A DNA stretch of 13,718 bases from JAXHTH01 sp034211115 (GTDB taxonomy: Bacteria; Planctomycetota; Phycisphaerae; Phycisphaerales; SM1A02), in assembly GCA_034211115.1 (NCBI GenBank), contig JAXHTH010000063.1, positions 1-13,718 on the forward strand. The letters run 5' to 3'. The translations under genes were made by a program, and so were the position numbers. The notes beneath the pieces are model-generated. The model did no database searches, was not told the DNA's origin, and saw only the letters and a program-made list of their open reading frames with translations. Below are positions 1-7,510 of the stretch, one piece after another (positions within the stretch are counted from its first letter, which is position 1; each line of letters opens with the position of its first letter).

Positions 1-149
1 CCGCGGCCGCGGACGAGCCGCCGGCCGACCCCGACGCCGCCCGCGGCGAGGGCTCCCAGGCGTCGCCCCCGCCCGCCCAGGGCGAGGAATCGGAGGGCGC
101 TTCGCCGGCCGAGTCCCGGCCCCGGGAGGTGCAGGCCCGGCGGGCCTGA
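1..149 (+). CDS. 3' end of an unidentified gene (disordered acidic tail)
   Basis: The frame that ends in TGA at 147-149 is open from the first base of the window and has nearly 100 percent G/C at third codon positions, as expected of coding DNA in this genome. It encodes about 48 residues rich in Ala, Pro, Glu, Asp and Gly (DEPPADPDAARGEG, then EESEGASPAESRPREV) and ends in a basic ARRA. This looks like an intrinsically disordered C-terminal tail. No domain is visible, so the protein cannot be named. The other two forward frames read as Arg/Pro-rich strings and are less convincing. Confidence 0.5.
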   Translation, partial: AAADEPPADPDAARGEGSQASPPPAQGEESEGASPAESRPREVQARRA

Positions 150-622
150 CGCCACCGCCGCAACCGTGCCGGGCGGCCGGCGCCCCCGCGAGGCAACCGC
201 GGCCGCCCCGCCGCCGTCACTTGGCGGCATCTGCAAACCGTTCTAGAATGGCCCGTCGGCCTCCGCCGCCGCCGGCGAGCGGCATGCGTGCGGCCGCGCT
301 GCGGGCCCCCCGGCCATGATCGCCGGCCCCCCGCGACAGACCATTTCCCTCCCCGGCGCGCAAAAGAATGCACGCCGGATCTCGCACAACGCGAAAGGAG
401 CGCCGGCGAAGAGCATCTCAGCGGGCAATACCGCGCGAGAAATCACGTTCAGTTCACGGAACATTGGCAACTGCCGCCTGTCTATTCCGATAGAAAAAGC
501 GAAACACCGTTGAAGCCAGAGGGTCGTGGGGCGGACAACCGCAGGGGACAACAGGAACACTGCGTCCCGCACCGGCTCGTGAGCGGAACAGGCGACGGCG
601 GTTCGTGCGGTCGAGTGCGGGC
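150..622. other. Non-coding stretch between the partial gene and the metallophosphoesterase gene
   Basis: No convincing gene is seen here. Open frames on both strands give Arg/Pro-rich or patternless peptides and none has a good ribosome binding site. The base composition falls after about position 360 (more A and T), which suits a promoter region for the gene at 623. One weak promoter-like pair is GGAAC at 458-462 and GTCT 17 bases later at 480-483, which resembles an extracytoplasmic-function sigma promoter. It could easily be chance. Two GC-rich inverted repeats near 171-228 are listed separately. I saw no tRNA or known RNA fold. Confidence 0.4.
171..228 (+). terminator. Possible terminator hairpins after the partial gene
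   Basis: A perfect 9-bp inverted repeat lies at 171-179 (GGGCGGCCG) and 200-208. A second 6-bp hairpin, GCCGCC with loop GTCACTT and GGCGGC, lies at 210-228. They begin 22 bases after the stop codon at 149. There is no T-tract after either stem, so they are not classical intrinsic terminators. In DNA this GC-rich, short stems also arise by chance. Confidence 0.2.
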
Positions 623-1393
623 ATGAATCGGTACGCGGTCATCTCGGACATCCACGGCAACCTGTTTGCCCTCCAGGCGGTGATTGCGCGCCTCGCCTCG
701 CTCGAGGTCGACGAGGTCGTCTGCCTGGGAGACATCGTCGGCTACGGCCCGCATCCGGGGGAGTGCCTCGACCTCATCGTCAAGTACAGCACCTACACCG
801 TGCAGGGCAACCACGATGAAGCCGTCGTCGATCCCGACTGCGCCGACGCGTTCAACGGCGCGGCGCGGGAAGCGATCTACTGGACCCGCGATGTGCTCGG
901 GCCCCTGCACCTCAACGCGCTCAACCAGTTGCGCACACTCCAGCGGCTGGGGCCGGAGGAGTGCGTGATGTGCGTGCACGACAATCCCCACCCCGGCCCC
1001 ACGGATTACGTGCACGACAAGAACATCGCGGCCCTCGCCTTTCGCGGCGTCAACACCCACATCTGCCTCATCGGCCACACCCACGTGCCGATGGTCTTCG
1101 AGACCGCGGGCGGGAATCCGGAGGAGGAGTTGACCGCGGCGGCGCTGACGGCCTACATCCCCAGCCACGAGGTGGAGATCCGCCTGGAACCGGGGCGGCG
1201 CTACATCTGCAATCCCGGCTCGGTCGGCCAGCCGCGTGACTGCGATCCCCGCGCCAGCTTCGCGGTGCTCGATCTGGAGCGCGAGACGTTCACGGTGTAC
1301 CGGGAGGAGTACGACGTGGCCGCGGCGCAGGCGGCGACGCAGCAGGCGGGCCTGCCCACCATCCTCGCCGACCGCCTCGCCATCGGCGCATAA
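623..1393 (+). CDS. Calcineurin-like metallophosphoesterase (YfcE/MJ0936-type)
   Basis: This 256-residue protein has every signature of the two-metal metallophosphoesterase fold. They are DIHGN near the N-terminus (Asp9, His11), GDIVGYGP (Asp37), GNHD (Asn63, His64), a VHDNP segment (His119) in place of the usual HGSP, and GHTHVP (His152, His154), followed by NPGSVGQPRD. These residues normally bind two Mn, Fe or Zn ions and hydrolyse phosphomonoesters or phosphodiesters in the cytoplasm. The substrate cannot be read from sequence. ATG 623 was chosen because it starts the MNRYAVISDIHGN strand directly. An in-frame GTG at 605 would add six unneeded residues. No strong Shine-Dalgarno sequence is present. 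The stop codon overlaps the first unit of the AAACGTCN array, and the gene converges on the MATE gene. Confidence 0.9.
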   Translation: MNRYAVISDIHGNLFALQAVIARLASLEVDEVVCLGDIVGYGPHPGECLDLIVKYSTYTVQGNHDEAVVDPDCADAFNGAAREAIYWTRDVLGPLHLNALNQLRTLQRLGPEECVMCVHDNPHPGPTDYVHDKNIAALAFRGVNTHICLIGHTHVPMVFETAGGNPEEELTAAALTAYIPSHEVEIRLEPGRRYICNPGSVGQPRDCDPRASFAVLDLERETFTVYREEYDVAAAQAATQQAGLPTILADRLAIGA

Positions 1394-1528
1394 ACGTCAA
1401 AACGTCAAAACGTCGAAACGTCAAAACGCGGAGAGGCCGAAGGTCCGATGCCCGCCTCCGTCACCTGTTCCTGACGTTCCGACGTCTGGACGTTTGGACA
1501 TTTCGACGTTTGGACGTTTCGACGTTTG
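1392..1528. repeat. Inverted array of 8-bp AAACGTCN units filling a convergent gap
   Basis: The left arm (1392-1431) holds five tandem 8-bp units: AAACGTCA, AAACGTCA, AAACGTCG, AAACGTCA and a decayed AAACGCGG. The right arm (1473-1528) holds seven units of the complement (GACGTTTN, with variants GACGTTCC, GACGTCTG and GACATTTC). The two arms can pair over about 37 bases (1392-1428 with 1491-1527), mismatched mainly at the variable eighth base. The loop is the 40-odd bases of ordinary GC-rich sequence between the arms. The array begins inside the stop codon of the metallophosphoesterase gene and ends one base before the stop codon of the MATE gene. In RNA from either strand it would form the same long hairpin, so a two-way terminator or 3'-end stabiliser is a reasonable inference. 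The period is far too short for a CRISPR. Confidence 0.85.
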
Positions 1529-3061
1529 TCACACCCGGATGCGTTTCCAGCCGCCGTGGAAGAAGCGGGCGCTGAACATCGCCGCCCGCACGACCATCTC
1601 GCTGCACAGGCCGATCCAGATCCCCTCCAGCCCCAGGCCGAAGTAGATGCCGAACAGCCACGCCGCGGGCAGGCGCACGCCGTAGCTGGAGACGGTGGTG
1701 AGGATGAAGGTCCAGGTGGTGTCGCCCACGCCGCGCAGCCCCTGCCGCAGGACCATCATGATCGCGAAGAACACCTGGCAGAGGCCGCAGATGAACAGCA
1801 GGTTGGGCACGTGCTCCAGGTGGACGGGCTCGGAGCTGATGATGCGCGTCAGCGTCTCGCCGGCGAGGATGTAGACGACGCCCACGCTGCCCATGATGAG
1901 GCAGGTGATTCCCGTACAGACGAGCACCGCCTTCTGCGCCATGGCCGGATTGCGCGCGCCCAGGTACTGCCCCGCGAGCGCGCCGGCCGCGATCCCGATC
2001 GCGAAGCCGGGCAGGATCGAGAACATCTCCCACTGGACGGTGATGATGTGCGCGCCCTGGAGGCCGGCCCCGTCGACCTGCTCGGCCGCGATCTGGCCGA
2101 TGAACACGAGCACGAAGAGGTTGGCCACCCACATGCTGATCCCGTCCAGGAAGCTGGGCACGCCGACGCGGACGATCCGCCAGACCATTGCCGCCTTCAG
2201 CGGCAGCTCGCGAAGCTCCAGGCGCAGATCCTTCACCCCTCGCATCTGCACGCCGACGATGAGCACCGCCCCCACCACGTAGCTCACGGCCGTCCCGAGA
2301 GCGATGCCCGAGACGTGCAGATCGAAGGGGGGATGGGGCAGTTGAAGGCCGCCGATCGTGACGTCCGCGCCCGCCAGCGTCCAGGAGAGGACGATGTTCA
2401 CCACGTTGGCGATGATGACGATGATGGCCGGTTTCGTGGTTTCGCCCGCACCACCCAGGGTCATTGATCCCACCATCATGACCCCGCAGAAGGGCATCGC
2501 CCAGGCGAGGATCCGCACGTAGTCGATGCCCATCACCGCCGCTTCGGGCGTGAGCTTGCACCAGCGGACGATGAGCGGCGCGCCGAACCAGAGGACGGCC
2601 CCGATGATCGCGCCCCAGATGAGGCTCAGGCCCATGGTCTGCCCGAGGGCGTGATGGGCCTCGGCGGTGCGCCCGCCCCCGATGCCGCGCGCGACGATGG
2701 CCTGCCCCCCCACCCCGAGGCCGGCCATGGCGATGCCGATGAACCAGGCGATGTAGGAGCCGATGCCCAGCCCGTCGAGGGCGGGGACGACGATTTCCCC
2801 CGGCAGGTTGCCGGCGATGATCTTGTCCACCAGCCCCAGGCACGCCGCCGCCAACTGCTGGAGCAGGATCGGGCCGGCCAGGATCACGATCGCGGCGGGA
2901 AGGGTCTTGCCCGCCAGCTTCCCCGAACGGATCGCCCCTTCCGCGTCCTGCAGGGCCTCCTCCTCGATGACCGCCAGTCCGGCCAGCGGCGCATCCGCCT
3001 CCACCGCCGAGGATCGCTCCAGCGCGCCGCGATCGTCGGGTTCGTGTCCGTGGTCCGGCAA
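1529..3061 (-). CDS. MATE-family multidrug/cation antiporter
   Basis: This is an integral membrane protein of 510 residues as called. The MATE core begins near residue 50 with LPAAIVILAGPILLQQLAAA followed by LGLVDKIIAGNLPGE, the hallmark of TM1-2 of this family. The rest carries about eleven more hydrophobic segments in two homologous halves. The second half restarts at RIVRVGVPSFLDGISMWVAN. MATE proteins export drugs or metabolites in exchange for Na+ or H+; the substrate here is unknown. The start is uncertain. The first available codon is TTG 3061, with no Shine-Dalgarno sequence and an acidic 50-residue leader. GTG 3004 (residue 20) has GGAG upstream and is an equally good choice. The gene lies 78 bases after the dehydrogenase stop, in the same orientation, and is probably co-transcribed with it. 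The AAACGTCN array starts right after its stop codon. Confidence 0.88.
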   Translation of the reverse strand: MPDHGHEPDDRGALERSSAVEADAPLAGLAVIEEEALQDAEGAIRSGKLAGKTLPAAIVILAGPILLQQLAAACLGLVDKIIAGNLPGEIVVPALDGLGIGSYIAWFIGIAMAGLGVGGQAIVARGIGGGRTAEAHHALGQTMGLSLIWGAIIGAVLWFGAPLIVRWCKLTPEAAVMGIDYVRILAWAMPFCGVMMVGSMTLGGAGETTKPAIIVIIANVVNIVLSWTLAGADVTIGGLQLPHPPFDLHVSGIALGTAVSYVVGAVLIVGVQMRGVKDLRLELRELPLKAAMVWRIVRVGVPSFLDGISMWVANLFVLVFIGQIAAEQVDGAGLQGAHIITVQWEMFSILPGFAIGIAAGALAGQYLGARNPAMAQKAVLVCTGITCLIMGSVGVVYILAGETLTRIISSEPVHLEHVPNLLFICGLCQVFFAIMMVLRQGLRGVGDTTWTFILTTVSSYGVRLPAAWLFGIYFGLGLEGIWIGLCSEMVVRAAMFSARFFHGGWKRIRV

Positions 3062-3139
3062 GATCGGGGATTGTAGAACACATCGCCGCCCGGGCCCGCG
3101 ACGACGACGAACCGATCTCGCCCGACACCACCGACGTGC

Positions 3140-4117
3140 CTAGATGTTGACGAGGACCTTCAGCATCCCCGGGCGGGCGGCGGCGTGGAGGAGCTCCGCC
3201 CCGTCATCGAGACTCATACGGCGGGAAATCAGGCTCAGCACGTCGACTTCTCCCCGCGCCAGCGCGCTCACCGCCTCCTCCACCGGACCGGTGGACGATC
3301 CGATCAGCTCGATCTCGTTGAGCACGAGCGGCGTGAGGTCCGACGCGGCCGCCATCCGCGACGTCGGCGCCAGCAGCGACTTGAGCAGCACCTTCCCCCG
3401 CGGGCGCACCAGCCGCATCGCCAGCTCGAGGCCGGTGGGCGAGCCGGTGCAGTCGACGACGATGTCCTGATCGGCACGGCGGCCCACATCATCGACGTGC
3501 CGGTGCCGGATACCCCATTTCTCGCAGATCATCAGCTTCTCGCTGTAGCGGCCGACGAGGCGCACGGACGCGTTGAGCTTCGCCATCACCTGCACCATGA
3601 GCAGCCCCAGCGGGCCGTCGCCGAGGACGGTGATGTACGGCTTGCCCTCGATGGTCAACTGGCGCACGGCCTGCATCGCCGCCCCCAGCGACTGGGCGAA
3701 GACGGCATGATCGTCATCCACCGAGTCCGGCACGGCCAGGAGATTCTGTGTCGGCAGGGTGAAGCGATCGGCCAGGCACCCGTCTCGACCGTCCATGCCG
3801 AGCAGTGTGCGGTTCCGGCAATGCCGGCTCAGCCCCGCCTGGCACATGTCGCAGGCGCCGCAGAAGACGTTGATCGACCCGACCACGCGCTTTCCGGTCA
3901 GGCCGATGCTGTCTTCGCCCTCGATCGCCTCGACCACGCCGACGAACTCGCGCCCCAGCGTGCCGGAGAACCCGCCCAGCCCCTGGCTGATCTCCAGGTC
4001 GATGCCGCCCACCGCGGCGCGCGTGGTGCGGATCACCGCCTCGCCGGGCGCGGGCGCCGGCTCGGGTCGATTGACCTCCAGCCGCGTGTTCGTTCCATCG
4101 AAGATGAGTGCTCGCAT
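3140..4117 (-). CDS. MDR-superfamily alcohol dehydrogenase-like protein lacking catalytic zinc ligands
   Basis: This 325-residue protein has the medium-chain dehydrogenase layout: a GroES-like N-terminal half (residues 1-150) and a Rossmann domain with GDGPLG at 165-170 for NAD(P). The structural zinc lobe is intact, with Cys86, Cys89, Cys92 and Cys100. The catalytic zinc site is not. Where relatives have a Cys in (I)C(N/G)TD there is Gly37 (VGGID). The GHE motif is GRE (Arg56). The usual Glu of the EPLAA segment is Gln141 (AQSLGAA). The protein therefore probably lacks zinc-dependent dehydrogenase chemistry, or works as a zinc-free reductase or cofactor-binding protein. This comparison rests on known family motifs. 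ATG 4117 has a G-rich stretch upstream. The gene follows the HEAT-repeat gene by 41 bases and precedes MATE by 78. Confidence 0.85.
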   Translation of the reverse strand: MRALIFDGTNTRLEVNRPEPAPAPGEAVIRTTRAAVGGIDLEISQGLGGFSGTLGREFVGVVEAIEGEDSIGLTGKRVVGSINVFCGACDMCQAGLSRHCRNRTLLGMDGRDGCLADRFTLPTQNLLAVPDSVDDDHAVFAQSLGAAMQAVRQLTIEGKPYITVLGDGPLGLLMVQVMAKLNASVRLVGRYSEKLMICEKWGIRHRHVDDVGRRADQDIVVDCTGSPTGLELAMRLVRPRGKVLLKSLLAPTSRMAAASDLTPLVLNEIELIGSSTGPVEEAVSALARGEVDVLSLISRRMSLDDGAELLHAAARPGMLKVLVNI

Positions 4118-4158
4118 GTGCGTTCATCCCCCCGGCCCCCGGGATCGCGGTCCGGCGT

Positions 4159-5030
4159 CTATCCTCCCCTCTCGCCGGGTGGGTTCGCCTCGTCTTCATC
4201 CTGATACGTACGGCGCTGCGATTCCGGCCTCAGGCCCACGGGCGGCGCGGGCTGCTCGATCGGCCGGCTCGTCCAGAACGCGAGTTTCTCCAGCCAGCTC
4301 TCCCGCCGCTGGTAGGTGGGATAGAGGTACTCCTTGCCGCCGGCGAATCGATCACCGCCCGCGTCGTTGTACCAGCTCAACCATTGCGATGGATCGAGGC
4401 CATGCGCCTGACCGGTCAGCGTGTGCAGTGATTCTCTCGCGGCGACGTTGACCGCCAGCTCGCGCGCGTCCAGCGCCGCCACCAGCCCCTGGAACACGCG
4501 ATCCTCCGGGTACTGACCCAGCGCGCGTGCGACGGCGATGCGCACGTCCGCATCCTCGTTCGGGTCGCGCAGCGATTCGAGGAGGGCGGGAACGACCCGG
4601 GGTTGTGGATCCGCTGCAGGCCCTTGGCCGCCTCCCAGCGCACCTGCACGTTCTCGTGCGCGAGCTGCCCGGCGATGAGGGGCGCATCCTCGACCGTGCC
4701 GTGCCTGGCCAGCGCGCGGATCGCCGCCGCCTTCACCAGCGGGTCACGCTCGTGCTCGACGTAATCGCGATACGTGCGCAAGTACGGCGGATTGCCGCCG
4801 AACGGGGCGTTGGCGATGAGCAGCGTCCCCTCCCGGCGCTCGTCCGGATCGTGGGGGTTGAGCATCATCTCCGCCGCCTGGCGCGGCGTGGTGGGCGTGA
4901 GCCCCTTGGCCAGGGCATTCAGGTCCGCCCCGATCGTCTCGCACCCGCCGGCCAGCAGCGCCAGCGCAACCAGGAGCACCGGGATCGCCGTCCCGATCAC
5001 GGTTCTTCGCGTTGAGGCACGTCCATCCAT
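4159..5030 (-). pseudogene. HEAT-repeat lipoprotein, interrupted by a single-base frameshift
   Basis: The start at ATG 5030 gives a lipoprotein signal: basic MDGRASTRRT, a hydrophobic stretch, then LLAGGC with the lipidated Cys at residue 30. HEAT-like helical repeats follow from about residue 97 (DPLVKAAAIRALARHG, then HENVQVRWEAAKGLQRIHN). At the four-G run 4599-4602 (CCCC in the gene) the frame breaks. The same helical pattern continues at once in the -1 frame as RVVPALLESLRDPNEDADV, then RIAVARALGQYPEDRVFQGL, and ends at 4159. Reading one extra C joins the two parts into one protein of about 290 residues. If the frame is not corrected, the zero frame runs on as junk to 4416. A sequencing error, a recent mutation, or slippage on C-CCC-GGG could each explain this. 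Such proteins usually act as envelope-anchored scaffolds; no enzymatic role is implied. Confidence 0.72.
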
Positions 5031-5136
5031 TGTGCTCGCTGCCTGCGCTCCCACCGGCCGCTCCCGGCCGGATCGTCGCGTCAGTCTACTGCATCGGCGC
5101 GCGGCGGGCGACCGCGCCACCTCGCCGCGCCCTCCC

Positions 5137-6297
5137 TCACCGGCCGGCCCCCTCCACCAGCGCGGCCTGCGTCGCCCGCGTCCGGAGCAGGTCGATCATC
5201 GACCGGACCTCATCGGCCATTTTCGTATTGGGAAACTCCGTGATGATCGTCTCCCCGATGCGGGCGGCCTCGGCCCAGCGGCGGTCGTTGACGGCGAGCT
5301 TGAACTGCACGCCCAGGTTGTCCCGGTGCTTGACCACCACCCCCTGGGCGACCTCGGCCAGGCGCTCGGCCTCGGCCGGCTCGAGGTATCGATCCAGCTC
5401 CTTGAGCAGGTTCATCGCGGCCTCGACGTCATCGCGCTGGGCGGCCTGGAGGAACTGCACCTCCAGCTCGTGCTTGTGCTCCGCCCGGGCCTGGAGGATG
5501 CGCTGATCGAGGTTCTGGACGAGGTGGGAATCGTGATAGAGGCGGCGGATGCGCGACGCCTCCTGGTGCACCGCCGCCCAGTCCCGCGCCCGCAGCAGGC
5601 CGTCAAGCTGATCCATCGCCGCCCGCACGTCCGCGTCGAACCGTTGCTGCCTTGCCTGCATGATCCTGCTTCGGAACGTCTCCGCTTCGTTGCGGTGGCC
5701 GAACACATCCGCCATCTCGTCGCACAGCGTGAGGGCGACGTTGTACTTGCCCTCGGCGATGTCGGCCTCGATCGCCGCCCGCAGCAGGTCCATCTCGCGC
5801 TCGCGGAACAGCACGCGCTTGGCGCTGTCGGAAAGCATGCTGTGCTCGTGGATCTGCTGGAGCGTGTCGCGCAGGTCCTGCGGCAGCGCCGCGGCGGCCG
5901 ACCCCTCACGCTCGGCCAGATCATGCAGGGCGAAGACGATGGGAACCGAGCAGCCCGCGATCGCCGCCGCGAGCAGCCCGATCCCGACCACAATCCAGTC
6001 GTCGCTGAGCGCCCCGCCGGCAACGATGCCGAAGGCCGTGATCAGGATGACCCCGTACACCGCCCCGATGAGCGATCGCATCAGGCCACTGATGAGCAGG
6101 ACCACCGCCGACAGCCCCGCGATCACGAACGGCACCGGCGCATACGGCTGGCCCAGCGCGAGAATCCCCAACCCTGCGCACGCCAGGCACCACAGGCCGA
6201 GCACGATGTAAACGATGATGGCCCGCGTTCGACCGGTCTTCTTTGTCTGTGCCGTCATATCCGTCACCCTCATCTCCGCAGGTCGATCCCCGCTCAT
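5137..6297 (-). CDS. Membrane protein with four TM helices and a long helical cytoplasmic domain
   Basis: I do not recognise a named family. From ATG 6297 the protein has 386 residues. Four hydrophobic segments lie in roughly the first 125 residues (YIVLGLWCLACAGLGILALG, PFVIAGLSAVVLLISGLM, GVILITAFGIVAGGAL, WIVVGIGLLAAAIAG). The remaining 260 residues are charged, Ala/Leu-rich and clearly helical, with TPR-like or coiled-coil texture (EADIAEGKYNVALTLCDEMA, ARDWAAVHQEASRIRRLY, DDVEAAMNLLKELDRYLEP, DRRWAEAARIGETIITEFP). Start 6297 was chosen because GAGGA stands seven bases upstream. An in-frame GTG at 6327 and ATGs at 6273 and 6258 are alternatives. The last also has an AGGG-like site and needs no leader. 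It follows the cupin gene by 56 bases. A scaffold or assembly role is possible, but this is inference only. Confidence 0.75.
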   Translation of the reverse strand: MSGDRPAEMRVTDMTAQTKKTGRTRAIIVYIVLGLWCLACAGLGILALGQPYAPVPFVIAGLSAVVLLISGLMRSLIGAVYGVILITAFGIVAGGALSDDWIVVGIGLLAAAIAGCSVPIVFALHDLAEREGSAAAALPQDLRDTLQQIHEHSMLSDSAKRVLFREREMDLLRAAIEADIAEGKYNVALTLCDEMADVFGHRNEAETFRSRIMQARQQRFDADVRAAMDQLDGLLRARDWAAVHQEASRIRRLYHDSHLVQNLDQRILQARAEHKHELEVQFLQAAQRDDVEAAMNLLKELDRYLEPAEAERLAEVAQGVVVKHRDNLGVQFKLAVNDRRWAEAARIGETIITEFPNTKMADEVRSMIDLLRTRATQAALVEGAGR

Positions 6298-6353
6298 GAC
6301 GCGTCCTCGAGCAGCGTGACCCGTCACCGCCGCTCCGCCGCCGACACCCCCGC

Positions 6354-6734
6354 TCAGCTCCCCGGCACCGGTTGCGTGCCGTCCGCGCCGCAGTCGAAAT
6401 GTGTCGGGACGAAGCAGAGGAACTTGAACGGACCGTCTCCGACGTTGACGAACTGGTGGATGACGTTCGGCTCCACGAGCAGGGCGTCGCCGGCGGTGAT
6501 CTCGTGGAACTCGCCGGCGTGCTCGACCCGGCCCGTCCCCTCGAGGATGTAGATCTCGTGCTCGTAGTTGTGGCTGTGGCGGGGCGTGTGGCCGCCGGGC
6601 TCGACGGTGAAATGCCGCATCGAAAACGTCGGGGCCCTGTCCTCGCGGCCCACGAGCAGCCGCTTGGAGACGCCCTTGACGCCCTCCATCGCCATCGGCT
6701 CGCCTTCCATCGTCTCCGGCCGTCGTATCAGCAT
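6354..6734 (-). CDS. Small single-domain cupin protein
   Basis: This 126-residue protein is a single cupin_2 barrel. Motif 1 is PGGHTPRHSHNYEHEIYILEG (His53, His55, Glu60) and motif 2 is GDALLVEPNVIHQFVN (His93). All four usual metal ligands are therefore present. Proteins of this size bind a divalent metal and either sense or modify a small molecule, or act as isomerases or dioxygenases. Nothing here shows which. The start at ATG 6734 has GAGAAG about four bases upstream. It is the first gene of the minus-strand run and is divergent from the metallo-beta-lactamase-fold gene at 6834, so the two may share a control region of about 100 bases. Confidence 0.85.
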   Translation of the reverse strand: MLIRRPETMEGEPMAMEGVKGVSKRLLVGREDRAPTFSMRHFTVEPGGHTPRHSHNYEHEIYILEGTGRVEHAGEFHEITAGDALLVEPNVIHQFVNVGDGPFKFLCFVPTHFDCGADGTQPVPGS

Positions 6735-6787
6735 GGTCTTCTCGCTCCGTCTGGCAGGCTGGATCCGGGGCCCCTACTCTAACCGAA

Positions 6788-6806
6788 CCGGCCCCGCCGG
6801 GTTTTT
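6788..6806 (+). terminator. Hairpin plus T5 tract in the leader of the hydrolase gene
   Basis: CCGGC (6788-6792), loop CCC, GCCGG (6796-6800), one G, then TTTTT (6802-6806) looks like a short intrinsic terminator read on the plus strand. No plus-strand gene ends upstream. It stands 28 bases before the GTG of the hydrolase gene, inside the divergent region. It could act as a leader attenuator or block stray transcription, or it could be chance. Confidence 0.3.
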
Positions 6807-6833
6807 CATCACCCGACCCCCGGAGAGGAAATC

Positions 6834-7499
6834 GTGCCCAGCCCCGCCAGCCCCCATATCCAGCCCTTCACGCTCGGCGACTTCATGACCAACTGCTTCG
6901 TGGTGACCGTGCCGGGGGGCGAGGACCCCGGCGCGTGCTGGATCGTCGACTGCGGCTTCGACCCGGAGCCGATGTTCCGGCACATCGACGAGGAGGGCCT
7001 CAAGCCCGCCGCCCTGCTGCTCACCCACGCCCACGCCGACCACATCGCCGGCGTCGATGCCGCCCTGGGCCGCTACGGCAAGCTGCCGATGTACCTGCAC
7101 GAGGCCGAGCGGGGGTTCTGCTCCGATTCCATGCTCAACCTCTCGGGGATGATGGGCATGCACGTGACGTGCAGCGAGCCGGACCACTGGCTCGCCGACG
7201 GCCAGACGCTCGAGTTCAACGGCACGAGTTGGCGCGTGGTTCACACGCCGGGCCACAGCCCCGGGTGCGTGCTGTTCATTCACGATGAATCGAACCAGGC
7301 GATCGTGGGGGACACGCTCTTCGCCGGCTCGATCGGCCGCATCGACTTCCCCACCTCCGACCCGGCCGCGATGCGTCACACGATCCACGAAATCATGATG
7401 AACCTCCCGGACAAGATGACGATCTACCCGGGCCACATGACCCCCACCACGATCGGCGCCGAGCGGCGGGGCAACCCGTTCGTCCTGGGGGGGTTTTAA
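6834..7499 (+). CDS. Metallo-beta-lactamase-fold hydrolase, glyoxalase II-like (YcbL type)
   Basis: This 221-residue protein has the full metal-binding set of the glyoxalase II branch: THAHADH at 64-70 (His65, His67, Asp69, His70), HTPGHSPG with His141, GDTLFAGSIGRID with Asp160, and YPGHMTPTTIG with His201. It lacks the long C-terminal helical domain of classical glyoxalase II. This matches the short YcbL-like thioesterases, which hydrolyse S-lactoylglutathione or related thioesters in the cytoplasm; the exact substrate is not known here. The start is GTG 6834, with GGAGAGGA ending about five bases before it, a good ribosome binding site. The gene is divergent from the cupin gene and is followed at once by a family A palindrome (7511). 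Confidence 0.9.
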   Translation: MPSPASPHIQPFTLGDFMTNCFVVTVPGGEDPGACWIVDCGFDPEPMFRHIDEEGLKPAALLLTHAHADHIAGVDAALGRYGKLPMYLHEAERGFCSDSMLNLSGMMGMHVTCSEPDHWLADGQTLEFNGTSWRVVHTPGHSPGCVLFIHDESNQAIVGDTLFAGSIGRIDFPTSDPAAMRHTIHEIMMNLPDKMTIYPGHMTPTTIGAERRGNPFVLGGF

Positions 7500-7510
7500 G
7501 AATCGCGGGA

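Noticed and set aside
241..250. TTCTAGAA palindrome as an operator
   Set aside because: A single 8-bp palindrome without a partner site or promoter nearby is expected by chance.
280..292. Possible remnant of family A flank (GGCATGCGTGCGG)
   Set aside because: Only about ten bases resemble the GCATGCG flank and the GCCGCAAGCGGC core is missing.
458..492. Promoter for the metallophosphoesterase gene (TTGGCA or GGAAC-N17-GTCT)
   Set aside because: TTGGCA has no -10 element at 16-18 bases, and the ECF-like pair is too short a match in 470 bases to be trusted.
243..572. A 109-residue minus-strand open frame in the first intergenic region
   Set aside because: No family resemblance, no clear ribosome binding site and mixed composition; it could be a small gene but I cannot support it.
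482..1168. A 228-residue open frame antisense to the metallophosphoesterase gene
   Set aside because: The plus strand encodes all phosphoesterase motifs; the antisense peptide is a Val/Asp/Arg-rich shadow.
1392..1528. CRISPR array
   Set aside because: The unit is 8 bp with a one-base variable position and the arms are inverted; there are no spacers and no cas genes.
4774..6552. A 592-residue open frame on the plus strand
   Set aside because: It runs antisense through three minus-strand genes, and its peptide is a low-complexity Arg/His/Pro/Asp mix with no recognisable domain.
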